Assembly (NCBI RefSeq): GCF_019966575.1
Contig: NZ_JAINFK010000006.1
Location: 184,347 to 248,346, forward strand
Reading direction: 5' to 3'
Origin: Oricola cellulosilytica
GTDB lineage: Bacteria; Pseudomonadota; Alphaproteobacteria; Rhizobiales; Rhizobiaceae
DNA: 64,000 nucleotides
This document shows positions 1-8,885 of this stretch, one piece after another. Numbering within the stretch: the first letter of the stretch is position 1; every line of letters starts with the position of its first letter. A program made the translations under genes and the position numbers. The notes beneath the pieces were generated by a model, which worked only from the letters and a program-made list of their open reading frames with translations, made no database searches and had not been told where the DNA came from.

Positions 1-1473
1 GTTCTGTTTGACGCTCGCCTGCTCGAGGGCAGCCATATAGTCGTTGCGGCGCTCGACGGGGATCGCGGTCCAGGGATAACCGCCGGATGCCAGCATGACA
101 TTCATCAGGAAGCGTCCCATGCGGCCGTTGCCGTCCATGTAGGGGTGGACATAGACAAAGATGAAATGTCCAAGCACGACCCGCACGGCCGGGTCCTTTT
201 CGGCGGCAAGGAGTTCAAAGAAGACCGGCATCGCATCGCGCACCGCGTGAGGGGCCAGCGGTACATGCATTGAACTGCGGATGAACACGCGGTCGCTGCG
301 ATATCCGGCAAGGTCAGCCGGCCTGACAAGGCCGGCGGTCACGCTCGGGGCGAAAAGCTCACGATACCAGTCACCGTGATCGCGATCGGCGACCGTGCCG
401 GGATTTTCGTTGCCCAGCACGGTGCGCACGCTTGTCTTCACGGCCTGAAATGCAAGGTGGTAGCCGCGCGCGGCCAGCGCGTCTCGATGCTCGCGATCCT
501 GTTCGTCCTGATCCGGATTCGAGTTGCCGGAACGCACGCGTTCAATCAGTGCCGGGCTGACACGGTAGCCCTCGATCGAGAGCGAATGATAGGCATCCGT
601 CACGTAGATGTCGTCGAGACGTTTCAGATAGGCTTCGATATCGTTGGGACGGCCGGGCGCAGGCGGGAAGTTGTCCGCGATATCCGCACGCATCGCCTGC
701 CACATCAGGCGAATGCGTCCGGCATATGCGGAGCGCTCGCGGGCGGGCAGGTCGAATTGCAGCCGGCTTTCGAACGGATCGGTTTCGCGGACATTGTAGC
801 CTGCGGCCTCCATGTTCTTGACGATGTCATCGGCGATGCGTTCGCGGCCGATATTGCGAAATGCTCCTGCCAAACGTCCGGCAACGACGCTGTGCCCGCC
901 TTCGAGCAAATGGGCAAGGATTTCCGAAGCGTCGGCAAAAAGTGCGAGCGCCGTGCGGGCGTCGGTTGGGCTTTGCGCGAAGAAACCGGCCGAAGCCTCC
1001 ACCAGCGCGGCGGCGGGCTTGTAAAGGCGCAGGTTGTCTTCTTCGACGATATCCTTTCCCGGCGGAAGCGCGGCCCGGACATCGAAAATCGAAGTGCCGT
1101 GCATCAGCTTGGTTGGCTTGTTGCCGCCTTTTTCGGCACGCACCAGAAGCTGCGCAGGTACGGCACGGTTTCCGGCATGCAGTTTGAGGGATTGTTCCGG
1201 CGCAATGCACCAGGTTGTGCCGAAGCGCTCCCTCAGATATGCGGCGCAGAAGTCCCAGAAGGATGCATACCAGGGAGTCGTGTCTCCATCCCGGTCGTTT
1301 GGGCTTGACGGAATGTACCAGCCCTTCATCATCTCCTGCAGGAACCCGTTCTTGAGCAGCCGCTCGCGGTGGGTGCGCGTCAGGCTGTCCGAGCGGATCG
1401 CAACTGCGCCGTCATCCTGCAGCGCTTTGAGCACTTCCAGTGATTCAGCCAGTTTTTCGGAAGGAGTCGCCAT
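1..1473 (-). CDS. Fic family protein with AbiEi-like N-terminus, partial (C-terminus outside window)
   Basis: The frame is open from the ATG at 1473 to the window edge (491 codons, no stop), so the C-terminus is missing. Residues 443-454 read HPYMDGNGRMGR, matching the Fic motif HxFx(D/E)GNGRxxR. Family members usually transfer AMP or another nucleotide monophosphate to a hydroxyl side chain of a target protein. About 140 residues before it, SLSIEG (Glu301) fits the (S/T)xxxE(G/N) inhibitory helix of class II Fic proteins, so the enzyme may be self-inhibited. The first ~100 residues (including KGWYIP) resemble the winged-helix N-terminus of AbiEi-type antitoxins. No separate antitoxin gene lies upstream. 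The target is unknown. Confidence 0.9.
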   Translation of the reverse strand, partial: MATPSEKLAESLEVLKALQDDGAVAIRSDSLTRTHRERLLKNGFLQEMMKGWYIPSSPNDRDGDTTPWYASFWDFCAAYLRERFGTTWCIAPEQSLKLHAGNRAVPAQLLVRAEKGGNKPTKLMHGTSIFDVRAALPPGKDIVEEDNLRLYKPAAALVEASAGFFAQSPTDARTALALFADASEILAHLLEGGHSVVAGRLAGAFRNIGRERIADDIVKNMEAAGYNVRETDPFESRLQFDLPARERSAYAGRIRLMWQAMRADIADNFPPAPGRPNDIEAYLKRLDDIYVTDAYHSLSIEGYRVSPALIERVRSGNSNPDQDEQDREHRDALAARGYHLAFQAVKTSVRTVLGNENPGTVADRDHGDWYRELFAPSVTAGLVRPADLAGYRSDRVFIRSSMHVPLAPHAVRDAMPVFFELLAAEKDPAVRVVLGHFIFVYVHPYMDGNGRMGRFLMNVMLASGGYPWTAIPVERRNDYMAALEQASVKQN

Positions 1474-1618
1474 CAGGCCTGAGCCGCCGTTCGGTTATTG
1501 CGTCGCGCGGCTCGTAGGTTTTAATGCCGGACGATTTTTAGGTTATTCGGTATTATCATGACTAGGTTTTTGTGTCGATCCAATGCAAGGGCATTTCGCA
1601 TGGCTGGTGCCAGCGCGC

Positions 1619-1801
1619 CTAACCATCCCGTCTGTTCCACACCAGGAACGCCACGCCATCCTCCTCGAACAGAGCAGCCCGGATCGGTTCCGGGAAACTC
1701 GGATCGCCGAGCACCACGCTCAGATAGTCGCGCGGCTCGTCGCCTGAGGTCTTCGCCTTCCAGGCGGCGCCGAGCTCAGCCCGGCCAGCATACCGCTGGA
1801 A
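1619..1801 (-). pseudogene. DUF736 C-terminal fragment
   Basis: The minus strand reads [16 protein letters not shown], then [14 protein letters not shown] and FLVWNRRDG before a TAG stop. This is the C-terminal half of DUF736, a small family of unknown function common in conjugative elements and plasmids of rhizobia. The N-terminal half is missing: the frame meets a stop just upstream, at the junction with the repeat that starts near 1774. The first few codons (RYAGRAE) are also present in the related repeat at 35961. It is best read as debris of a mobile element. Confidence 0.6.
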
Positions 1802-2027
1802 ATACCATCAAAGTGGGTTTCATGCCCAATATGGCGCAAGATGCGCCAGAACAGACCAAGCTGGAGAATTTATTGATTTCAACAAATTAAGGCTGGTGGA
1901 AATTTCTTCGCGCCAGCCCCAGATGGAAAATCGCTAATCAAATGCATCATAAATAGGCCTTCGCAAAGCGCAAGAATTCCGTTATATTACAAAGGCTTAC
2001 AGCGTTCTTCTCCCCTCACTCCCACTC
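1774..2027. repeat. Island-end direct repeat, copy 1 (pair with 35961-36213)
   Basis: About 250 bases are nearly identical, in the same orientation, to 35961-36213 next to guaA; both begin GCTCAGCCCGGCC and finish in the CCCCTCACTCCCACTC core. Near the outer end are TACCGCTG (1791) and TACCATCA (1803), a 12-base-period pair that looks like integrase arm-type sites. The segment probably is one end of an integrated element. Confidence 0.75.
2012..2027. other. Putative att core, copy 1 (guaA 3'-end sequence)
   Basis: CCCCTCACTCCCACTC is the reverse complement of the last codons of guaA plus four bases. The same 16 bases occur at 13350 and at the real guaA end (36198). The bases to the right (CATCATATCC) match the copy at 13350 but not guaA. 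This is expected of an attachment-site junction created by integration into guaA. Confidence 0.7.
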
Positions 2028-2140
2028 CATCATATCCCGGGCGAATAGCACGGTGTTTTTACAGGCTTTTCTTTTGCAGCCGACAAGCCGTACCGTCAGT
2101 AATACCGTCACAATCTCAAATTATTGAAATTGTTCACTAA
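2028..2140. repeat. Putative integrase arm region, right type, copy 1
   Basis: The stretch after the core is related to 13366-13480. It contains TACCGTCA at 2091 and again at 2103 (12-base period), matching TACCGTCA at 13430 and 13442. Such direct repeats flanking a core are typical arm-type sites of tyrosine integrases. The remaining bases to 2403 hold no gene I can support. Confidence 0.55.
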
Positions 2141-2403
2141 TTCCGCTGATCAAGTTTTCGTTACCTGTCATGCAATGTTAGGGGCAATCTGGATTTGCGC
2201 TCAGATGCGCTACTTCCAGCTTATCATCAGCCATCAGAAGCGGTTGGTATGCTGTCAGCTCTCGGCCCGAAGCGTCATTGCGCGCCCATTCAAAGCTGCA
2301 ACGCCGCGGGTCGAATCGGCCATTCTCTGCACTTGCGAGATCAGCCGATTCGTGAGCATCGGCTCAGCAGGACATCCATTGACGGAACGGCGATAGACCG
2401 CGG

Positions 2404-3543
2404 TCACCGCGCGGCCGACCCGAGGTCCACCCAGACGCCGTTGCCCATTGACGACCGGAGGCAGGACGCGATGAACCGCATGCCTGCCAGCCCGTCTTCG
2501 ATGCTTGGTATCGGAACTTGGCGGGTCCCGTTTGACGCGCCGGCGCGGATCAGTTTAGCGGCGTCTGAATAGATGGTCGCGAAGGCCTCGAGATACCCTT
2601 CAGGATGCCCCGCGGGAGTACGCGCCGTGACGTTGGCGCTAGATGTCACACCAGCGCCGGCTCTTGTGAGGATGCGTCGCGGTTCACCGAAGACGGTGAA
2701 GGCAAGCGAATTCGGAGTTTCCTGGCTCCATTCGATGCCGGCCCGGTCGCCGTAAACGCGCAGGCGAAGCCCGTTTTCGTTTCCGACCGCCACCTGGCTG
2801 GCCCAGAGGGAGCCGCGTGCGCCAGTCTTGTATCGCAGTCGAACCTGCACATCATCGTCGACCCGGCGGCCGGCAACGAATGTGTTGAGCTCGGCGGAAA
2901 GGCTCTCCGGGGCCGCTCCGGTTACGAAGGTGGCCAGATTGAACGCATGCGTTCCAATGTCGCCAACACATCCGCCGGCACCAGAGCGCTCTGGGTCGGT
3001 GCGCCAGTCTGCCTGTTTGGTCGACAGCGTCTCGGTCAGCCAATCCTGGGCATACTCGACCTGCACGACCCGCAGCGCGCCCAGATCTCCGTTCGCGACC
3101 ATCTCGCGCGCCTGCCGGATCATCGGATAGCCAGTGTAGTTATGGGTTAGGACGAAGTGCCTGCCCGAGCGCATGACCGCGTCGGCAATGGCGTCGGCGT
3201 CCTCCGCAGTCGCGGCCAGCGGCTTGTCGCAGATCACGTGGATGCCTGCATCGAGAAAGGCAACTGCGGGGCCTGCGTGCATGTGGTTGGGGGTGACGAT
3301 GGCAACCGCATCGATGCCATCCTCGCGCATGGCCTCGGCCTGGGCCATGTAGCGGAAGTCGGCGTAGCTTCGCTCGGGCACGATGCCGAGGCCGGAAGCA
3401 CTGGCTGCGGCGCGTTTGGGATCGGAACTGAGCGCGCCGGCGACCAACTCCCATTCTCCATCAAGCCGTGCGGCGTACCGGTGGACCGCGCCGATGAAAG
3501 CGCCGTGGCCGCCGCCAACCATGCCCAGCCGCAGGCGTCTCAT
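2404..3543 (-). CDS. Gfo/Idh/MocA family oxidoreductase
   Basis: The 379-residue protein has an N-terminal Rossmann domain with a GGGHGAF dinucleotide loop (residues 10-16), a CDKPLA motif at 105-110 (the family norm is EKP, so Glu is replaced by Asp; Lys107 is kept), and GDIGTH at 194-199 with the usual catalytic-site Asp and His. Family members oxidise or reduce sugar or cyclitol hydroxyls with NAD(P). It is the last gene of a leftward operon; its ATG overlaps the stop of the ABM-fold gene by 4 bp. With the ABC transporter and the second MocA-type enzyme upstream, a role in catabolism of an imported sugar derivative is likely. The substrate cannot be read from the sequence. Confidence 0.85.
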   Translation of the reverse strand: MRRLRLGMVGGGHGAFIGAVHRYAARLDGEWELVAGALSSDPKRAAASASGLGIVPERSYADFRYMAQAEAMREDGIDAVAIVTPNHMHAGPAVAFLDAGIHVICDKPLAATAEDADAIADAVMRSGRHFVLTHNYTGYPMIRQAREMVANGDLGALRVVQVEYAQDWLTETLSTKQADWRTDPERSGAGGCVGDIGTHAFNLATFVTGAAPESLSAELNTFVAGRRVDDDVQVRLRYKTGARGSLWASQVAVGNENGLRLRVYGDRAGIEWSQETPNSLAFTVFGEPRRILTRAGAGVTSSANVTARTPAGHPEGYLEAFATIYSDAAKLIRAGASNGTRQVPIPSIEDGLAGMRFIASCLRSSMGNGVWVDLGSAAR

Positions 3544-3848
3544 TCAATCCACTCGCTGAGCATCGTCAGGTGCCGGATCTCAACCGGGCGGGCGAGCAAC
3601 TCGCCCTGTCGGTCGAACAGCGGCTTGAGATGCGGCTTGGTCAGATGCTCGTCGAGGTCGGCCCGTGTTTTCCAGTTCTCGTAGAACACGAAGACACACG
3701 GATCGTTGGCATCGGAATGGAATTCGTAGTTGACGCAGCCTGCCTCGGCCCGCGTCGGAGCGACTTGCGCGATCAGGATCTCGTGCAGTTCCGCGCGGGT
3801 CTCGGGCTTTGCGACGACAGTTCCGATGATTGTGCATCCCGGGATCAT
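3540..3848 (-). CDS. ABM-fold small protein (putative quinol monooxygenase, YgiN-like)
   Basis: This 102-residue protein is the size of a single antibiotic-biosynthesis-monooxygenase domain. It has the typical pattern: an N-terminal strand, ETRAELHEILIAQVAPTRAE, then CVNYEFHSD, FVFYENWKT and a C-terminal HLTKPHLKPLF helix. Relatives are dimeric ferredoxin-like barrels; some oxidise quinols, while others in sugar operons act as mutarotases or have no known reaction. It sits 3 bp after the permease gene and overlaps the following oxidoreductase by 4 bp, so it belongs to the sugar operon. The reaction is uncertain. Confidence 0.75.
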   Translation of the reverse strand: MIPGCTIIGTVVAKPETRAELHEILIAQVAPTRAEAGCVNYEFHSDANDPCVFVFYENWKTRADLDEHLTKPHLKPLFDRQGELLARPVEIRHLTMLSEWIE

Positions 3849-3851
3849 GAG

Positions 3852-4823
3852 TCAGCTCCTTTTCTGGCTTAGCGCCACGGCCAGGATGATAATGCCGCCG
3901 CGGGCTATCAGCTGCTGGCTGAACTCGAGCCCCATCAGGATCAGACCGTTGTTGATCAGACCGATCATCAGCGCCCCGACGATGGTGCCGATCACCGTGC
4001 CGTAGCCGCCAAACAGGCTGGTGCCTCCGAGGACCGCCGCGGCGATGACGCTGAGTTCGTCGCCCTCGCCAAGCTGGAACCGGCCGGATTGCAGACGACC
4101 GGCATAAAGCATTCCTGCCAAGGCCGCCGCCATCGACGAGATGATCAGCACCCGGAACTTGATCGAGCGAGTGTCGATGCCGGAGTATCGTGCCGCGGTT
4201 TCGCCGCCGCCGGTGGCCAGTACCCGACGTCCGAAGCCGGTGCGCTTCAGGACAAAATGCCCGATGACGCCCAGGACCAGCATCCAGATTAGCAGAACCG
4301 GAATGATGCCGATGGATCCTCCGCCGAAGAGCCAGGAATAGGCAGGTTCGATGATCGGAACCGCGGCAGTGTCCGAGACCCACATCGCCACGCCCTTTGC
4401 GATGCCCATCATCGCCAAAGTAGTCAGGAACGATGGAATGCCGATGCGCGTGGTCAAGAGGCCATTGAAAACACCGACCGCGATGCCAGTTGCGAGGCCC
4501 GCCGCGACGCCGAAGAACATGCCGCCCGCGTCGATGGCTATAGCCGCCGTGACCGAGGCAAGCCCCGCCACGGCGCCGACCGACAGGTCAATCTCTCCCG
4601 ACGACAGCACGAAGGTCATCGCGATCGCCATGACCGCGATCATCGCGGTTTGGCGGACAATATTCAGCAGGTTGTTGGGATTGAGGAACCCCTTGTCGTT
4701 TAGCGTCAACGCGAAGATCAGGAAGATCACCACGAAGCCAATATAGATGATGTTCTGACGCCAATTTGCCAGTCCGATGCGGGCCAGCATCCCGGGTCCG
4801 GAGAGTGTTTCACTAGTGGACAT
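3852..4823 (-). CDS. Sugar ABC transporter permease (RbsC/XylH type)
   Basis: The 323-residue protein is highly hydrophobic, with roughly eight to ten membrane segments and the RbsC-family sequences SSGEIDLSVGAVAGLASV and SIKFRVLIISSMAAALAG. As the only permease gene, its product probably homodimerises in the inner membrane with the ATPase encoded upstream and the periplasmic protein encoded at 7703. Its start overlaps the end of the ATPase gene by 11 bp, which suggests translational coupling. Family members import pentoses, hexoses or cyclitols; which one is not evident. Confidence 0.93.
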   Translation of the reverse strand: MSTSETLSGPGMLARIGLANWRQNIIYIGFVVIFLIFALTLNDKGFLNPNNLLNIVRQTAMIAVMAIAMTFVLSSGEIDLSVGAVAGLASVTAAIAIDAGGMFFGVAAGLATGIAVGVFNGLLTTRIGIPSFLTTLAMMGIAKGVAMWVSDTAAVPIIEPAYSWLFGGGSIGIIPVLLIWMLVLGVIGHFVLKRTGFGRRVLATGGGETAARYSGIDTRSIKFRVLIISSMAAALAGMLYAGRLQSGRFQLGEGDELSVIAAAVLGGTSLFGGYGTVIGTIVGALMIGLINNGLILMGLEFSQQLIARGGIIILAVALSQKRS

Positions 4824-6390
4824 GTGCCGTTCCCTGATGTTTCAGGGCCTCTTGGATGTGGAATTGCAGTTTCTGTTCAGCCGCTTGGAGCTGATGCATG
4901 GCGTCATCGGCCGACAGGTCAGGGTCGTCGAGGTTGTGGCGCCCGTAGGTGCCGGCGGTATGGCCCTCGCTCATCACCACAATGCGGTCGCAGGCCGTCA
5001 GCAGTTCAGAAAGTTCCGACGAGATCATCAAAACTGCCTTTCCGGCCTTGGCCAGATCGCGGACCAGCCGGATGATTTCCGACTTCGAGCCGATGTCGAT
5101 CCCGGCGGTCGGTTCGTCCAGGATCAGGATGTCCGGATCCGCGGCCAGCCACTTGCCGATTACCACCTTCTGCTGATTGCCCCCCGAAAGCGTGGATACC
5201 GCATGTTCGCGCGTAGCGGTCTTGATGCTCAGATGCTTGATCTGGTGATCGGCGGTCTCGCGCACGGCGTGATTGTTGATGATGGAACCTGACGAGACGT
5301 GGTCCAGCACCGCCATGGTGAGATTCGAGGCAACCGAATGCGCCGCGATGATGCCTTGGGTGGCACGGGCCTCTGGCACAAGGGCGATGCGGGCGTCGAT
5401 GGCGTCTCGCGGCCTGGCGATCTGGATCGGTGTGCCCGCGACGCGAATTTCGCCCGACTGGATTGGGTCAATCCCGGCGATGACGCGCGCCAGCGACGAG
5501 CGGCCAGAGCCCAGCAGCCCCGCCAGACCCACAACCTCGCCACGGTGCACGGTCAGCGATACGTCTTTCGGCTTGTGCAGACCGCTGACGTTGTCAAGCT
5601 CCAGAAGCGGTTCGCCCAGATCGACCTCCTCGCGCGTAACGTCCGCCAGCCCGCGCGAGCGCTTGCCGACGATATGCTCGATCATCGTATCGATCGGCAG
5701 ATCCGCCAGCGGCGCCGTGATGACGTGGCGGCCGTCGCGCAAAATCGTGGCGCGGTCGGCGATCCGGGCGATTTCGTCCATCCGGTGGCTGACATAGATG
5801 ATCGCGACGCCTTTTGCCTTCAGCTTGCGCAGAAACGCGAACAGCCGCTCGACGTCCGAGACCGACAAGGCGGTCGAGGGTTCGTCGAGCACAAGCACGC
5901 GCGCATCCTGACTGATCGCCTTGACGATCTCGGTCAGCTGCCGCTGGCCCGCTCCAAGGTCACCCACGAGCGCTTTGGGATTCACCTCGACCTCAAGCAT
6001 GTCGAACAGTTCTTTCGCCTTGCGCTCGGCGACTTTGTCGTCGATCAGCCCGGTGCCGGTCTTCGCCTCGCGGGTCAAGAACACGTTTTGGGCCACGGTC
6101 AGCGTCGGGATCAGGCTCATTTCTTGAAAGATCATCGCAACGCCGGCCTTGCGCGATGCTTCCGGCGACATCTCGGTGATGGTCTTGCCGCAAATCTCGA
6201 TGCTGCCCGCGTTGGGCACATGCACCCCGTTCAGCACTTTCAGGATCGTCGACTTGCCGGCCCCGTTGCCGCCCAATAGAGCATGGATCTCACCGGCCCC
6301 GACCTGGAAATCCACGTCGATCAGGGCTTTCACGCCGCCAAAATGCTTGGAGATTCCGCGCATGTCGACGGCGTGGATGCTCCCGGTCAT
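4813..6390 (-). CDS. Sugar ABC transporter ATP-binding protein, two-domain (RbsA/MglA type)
   Basis: The 525-residue protein has two ATPase domains, as in RbsA/MglA. The first has Walker A GGNGAGKST at about 40-48 and Walker B VLVLDEPSTAL; the second has the usual degenerate P-loop GLLGSGRSSL, signature LSGGNQQKV and Walker B ILILDEPTAGID. I chose the ATG at 6390, where ATGA overlaps the stop of the preceding oxidoreductase gene, over an ATG at 6441 that would add 17 residues inside that gene; AAAGGT lies just upstream. It energises the permease encoded next. Confidence 0.93.
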   Translation of the reverse strand: MTGSIHAVDMRGISKHFGGVKALIDVDFQVGAGEIHALLGGNGAGKSTILKVLNGVHVPNAGSIEICGKTITEMSPEASRKAGVAMIFQEMSLIPTLTVAQNVFLTREAKTGTGLIDDKVAERKAKELFDMLEVEVNPKALVGDLGAGQRQLTEIVKAISQDARVLVLDEPSTALSVSDVERLFAFLRKLKAKGVAIIYVSHRMDEIARIADRATILRDGRHVITAPLADLPIDTMIEHIVGKRSRGLADVTREEVDLGEPLLELDNVSGLHKPKDVSLTVHRGEVVGLAGLLGSGRSSLARVIAGIDPIQSGEIRVAGTPIQIARPRDAIDARIALVPEARATQGIIAAHSVASNLTMAVLDHVSSGSIINNHAVRETADHQIKHLSIKTATREHAVSTLSGGNQQKVVIGKWLAADPDILILDEPTAGIDIGSKSEIIRLVRDLAKAGKAVLMISSELSELLTACDRIVVMSEGHTAGTYGRHNLDDPDLSADDAMHQLQAAEQKLQFHIQEALKHQGTAHVH

Positions 6391-7589
6391 GCCGGTACCT
6401 TTGCCCGGTCTCTTGCCATCTGGGGCTTTACCTTCGTCCATTGGCCCGTCTCCCCCGCTTCGATCAGCGCGTCGGCCACCAGCTCGCAGGCATAGCCGTC
6501 GGCAAAGTTCGGCGACGGCTGTTTGCCATTGGCGATCGCCTTGAAGAAATCATAGCACTCGATGATCTTGGTCTCGGAATAGCCGATGCCAAGCGCCGGG
6601 ATCGGCCACAGGCCCTCGCCGTATGGATGCGTCGGCCCAGTGTAGACGGTGCGGAAGCCGCGGGCGTCGCCGGGATCGTTCCGGAACATGACCTGCAATT
6701 CGTCCCGGCGCTCGTAGTTGAACAGGATCGACCCCTCGGTGCCGTGAATCTCCAGCGAGATGAAGTTGTTGCGACCCCAGGCGTTACGGGTCGCCTCCAA
6801 CGAGCCGATGGCGCCATTCTCAAATCGCAGCATCGACACGACTTCGTCGTCGACATCGACCGGCGCGCGTTCGGAATCGGTACGCTTCTCGCTGGCACCC
6901 AGCTTATCGACCCCGCCCGCCTGTACCGGGCGCGTCTTTACGTAGGTCGGCGTGAGTGCGCTGACCTCGGCGATTGGGCCGACAAGATAGTGTGCAAGAT
7001 CCACAACATGGGTGCCGATGTCGCCGATGGCGCCTGACCCGGCGATCTTTTTCTGAAACCGCCATGACAGAGGCCCGTCGGGGTCGGCCGACCAGTCCTG
7101 CAGATAGGTACCGCGAAAGTTCAGCACATTGCCAATCCGGCCTTCCTCTATGTATTTCCTGGCAAGGGCCACGGCAGGTGTGCGGCGATAGTTGAAGGCG
7201 ACCATGTGGATTACGCCAGCTTTCTGAACCGCGTCCAGCATCGGCTTCGCCTCTTCAGCGCCGCGCGCCAGCGGTTTCTCGCAGATGATATGCTTGCCTG
7301 CCTTGGCCGCCATGATGGCGATTTCGGCGTGCACGTTGTTTGGCGCGCAAATGTCGACCACATGGATATCGTCCCGCACGATCACCGCGCGCCAGTCGGA
7401 CGATGCCTCGTCGAATCCGAAACGTGCCCTTGCGTCATGCGCTAGATCGTCGGTCACATCGACAACGACCTTGCGGTGCGGAATGGCCGGAGCGGGCCAG
7501 AAGAACATCGGCATCGCCGCATAGGCCATGGCGTGGGCCTTGCCCATGAAACCGCCGCCGATCATCGCAACATTAAGCGTCTTGGTCAT
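6387..7589 (-). CDS. Gfo/Idh/MocA family oxidoreductase
   Basis: Translated from the ATG at 7589 (CGGAGC eight bases upstream) the protein has 400 residues: GGGFMG dinucleotide loop at 11-16, canonical EKP at 104-106, and GDIGTH with Asp190 and His194. It is clearly different in sequence from the MocA-type enzyme at 2404, so the operon encodes two distinct dehydrogenases or reductases. It lies between the binding-protein gene and the ATPase gene and overlaps the latter by 4 bp. An ATG at 7706 would extend it into the binding-protein stop and was not used. A role in oxidising an imported sugar derivative is inferred. Confidence 0.87.
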   Translation of the reverse strand: MTKTLNVAMIGGGFMGKAHAMAYAAMPMFFWPAPAIPHRKVVVDVTDDLAHDARARFGFDEASSDWRAVIVRDDIHVVDICAPNNVHAEIAIMAAKAGKHIICEKPLARGAEEAKPMLDAVQKAGVIHMVAFNYRRTPAVALARKYIEEGRIGNVLNFRGTYLQDWSADPDGPLSWRFQKKIAGSGAIGDIGTHVVDLAHYLVGPIAEVSALTPTYVKTRPVQAGGVDKLGASEKRTDSERAPVDVDDEVVSMLRFENGAIGSLEATRNAWGRNNFISLEIHGTEGSILFNYERRDELQVMFRNDPGDARGFRTVYTGPTHPYGEGLWPIPALGIGYSETKIIECYDFFKAIANGKQPSPNFADGYACELVADALIEAGETGQWTKVKPQMARDRAKVPA

Positions 7590-7666
7590 GTGTCTTGCTC
7601 CGGGTAAAGAGCGGCCGGGGTGCGCGCTTGGCGCACTGCGGGCCGCGGAAATCCTAGGGAAAAGGC

Positions 7667-7696
7667 GGGCCGGCGGCGGTAGGTCGCCGCCGGCCC
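7667..7696 (-). promoter_or_regulatory. Intercistronic hairpin after the binding-protein gene
   Basis: GGGCCGGCGGCG and CGCCGCCGGCCC form a perfect 12-bp stem with a 6-base loop, starting 7 bases after the binding-protein stop. On the minus strand it is followed by GCCTTTTCCC, a short T run. It may act as a partial terminator or as an RNA-stabilising structure, giving more binding protein than ATPase and permease. Confidence 0.65.
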
Positions 7697-7702
7697 CGAG
7701 CG

Positions 7703-8827
7703 TCACTTCATGCTTTTCTGGATGTTACGCGTAGCTTCCGTGCGGTAGACGGTCTGCCAGGCGTCGAGTAGGTTGTCCTTGCTGACTGGCAACGCGGGAA
7801 GTGCGACAAAGGCCGGGGCGTCCTTGCCCAGCAGGCCGTAGCCCGCAAGCATCGCCTCGGCGACGCCCTGATCGAACGGACGCTGCGCGCCCAAACCCTT
7901 GACGAAACCACCCTGGGCCATGTTGATCGCCACGTTCTCTCCCAAGTCGATCGTAGTGATGACAAGGTCGTCGCGCCCGGCGACCCGCGCGGCAGAGATC
8001 ACGCCCTCGGCGGGCACGTCCCAGACCGCCCAGATGCCGTCAAGATCGGGGTTCGAGGTCAGCATGGCGCTAGCCACCTTGTCGGCGTCGCCGGTGAAAT
8101 CCGGCCCGCCGATGCCCTGCTCAGCGACAATCTCAATATTCGGATAGTCCGACGCGACAGTGGCCTTGAAAGCGTCGTAGCGCTGCCGCGTCACAAAGAA
8201 GTCGGCTGCGTGGTAAACCAGACCGATCTTGCCGCCGGCCTCGCCCAGCGCCTTGGCCATCAAATGCGCGGCGGCAACCCCATTTCCGTAGTTATCGGCC
8301 GACACCACCGAGATATAATCCTCGCCCACCGTCAGCCCCGGCGGCGTGTTTTCCATGAACACGATCTTCACGCCGGCTATAGCGGCGCGTTTGTAGGCAG
8401 CGGCAGTTGCCGAGGGATCGGTCGGAACCGACACGATGACGTCGGGCTCCTGCGCCAGCACGGTCTCGATATCGGCGACCTGCTTTTCCGGCTTGAAACC
8501 GGCGTCGGTGACCGCGATCACCTTGATGCCCATCTCGGCGAACTGGTGCTTTAGGCCCTCGACCTGGGCGCGCGACCAGTCATTGCCGCCGTAATGCATG
8601 ACAATCGCCGCAGTGGCGCCCATCGCCTTGATCTGGTCGATCTCGTCGGCGCTCAGCATCAGGTTCGAGGCCGGGCTGGGGTCTTCGCCATTCGGGCCTT
8701 TAGACAGAACGGTCGTCTCCAGCGCGGCTAAGGCTGCGTCAGGGTCGGCAACTACCGGCGTCGTCAGCCCGGCTGTCGCCAGAAGCGCCGCCATCGCGGT
8801 GCCGGTGAGGGTTTTTAAAATCGTCAT
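7703..8827 (-). CDS. Sugar ABC transporter substrate-binding protein
   Basis: The 374-residue protein starts with a Sec signal peptide (basic MTILK, hydrophobic AMAALLATAGLTTP, cleavage near VVA-DPD), followed by a Peripla_BP_4-type fold (AAIVMHYGGNDWSR, DVIVSVPTDPSA, VVSADNYGNG, ITTIDLGENVA). It should bind the transported sugar in the periplasm and deliver it to the permease. It is the second gene of the leftward operon. A paralogue without a signal peptide lies at 11435. The ligand is unknown. Confidence 0.9.
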   Translation of the reverse strand: MTILKTLTGTAMAALLATAGLTTPVVADPDAALAALETTVLSKGPNGEDPSPASNLMLSADEIDQIKAMGATAAIVMHYGGNDWSRAQVEGLKHQFAEMGIKVIAVTDAGFKPEKQVADIETVLAQEPDVIVSVPTDPSATAAAYKRAAIAGVKIVFMENTPPGLTVGEDYISVVSADNYGNGVAAAHLMAKALGEAGGKIGLVYHAADFFVTRQRYDAFKATVASDYPNIEIVAEQGIGGPDFTGDADKVASAMLTSNPDLDGIWAVWDVPAEGVISAARVAGRDDLVITTIDLGENVAINMAQGGFVKGLGAQRPFDQGVAEAMLAGYGLLGKDAPAFVALPALPVSKDNLLDAWQTVYRTEATRNIQKSMK

Positions 8828-8885
8828 TTGAAGTTCTCCCGTGTTGGACGCGGACCGTATCGGTTCGCCGTTTGGATAAGGCCTG

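Noticed and set aside
376..1308. A 310-codon plus-strand frame over the Fic gene
   Set aside because: The opposite strand carries the complete Fic motif series in one frame; this one has none.
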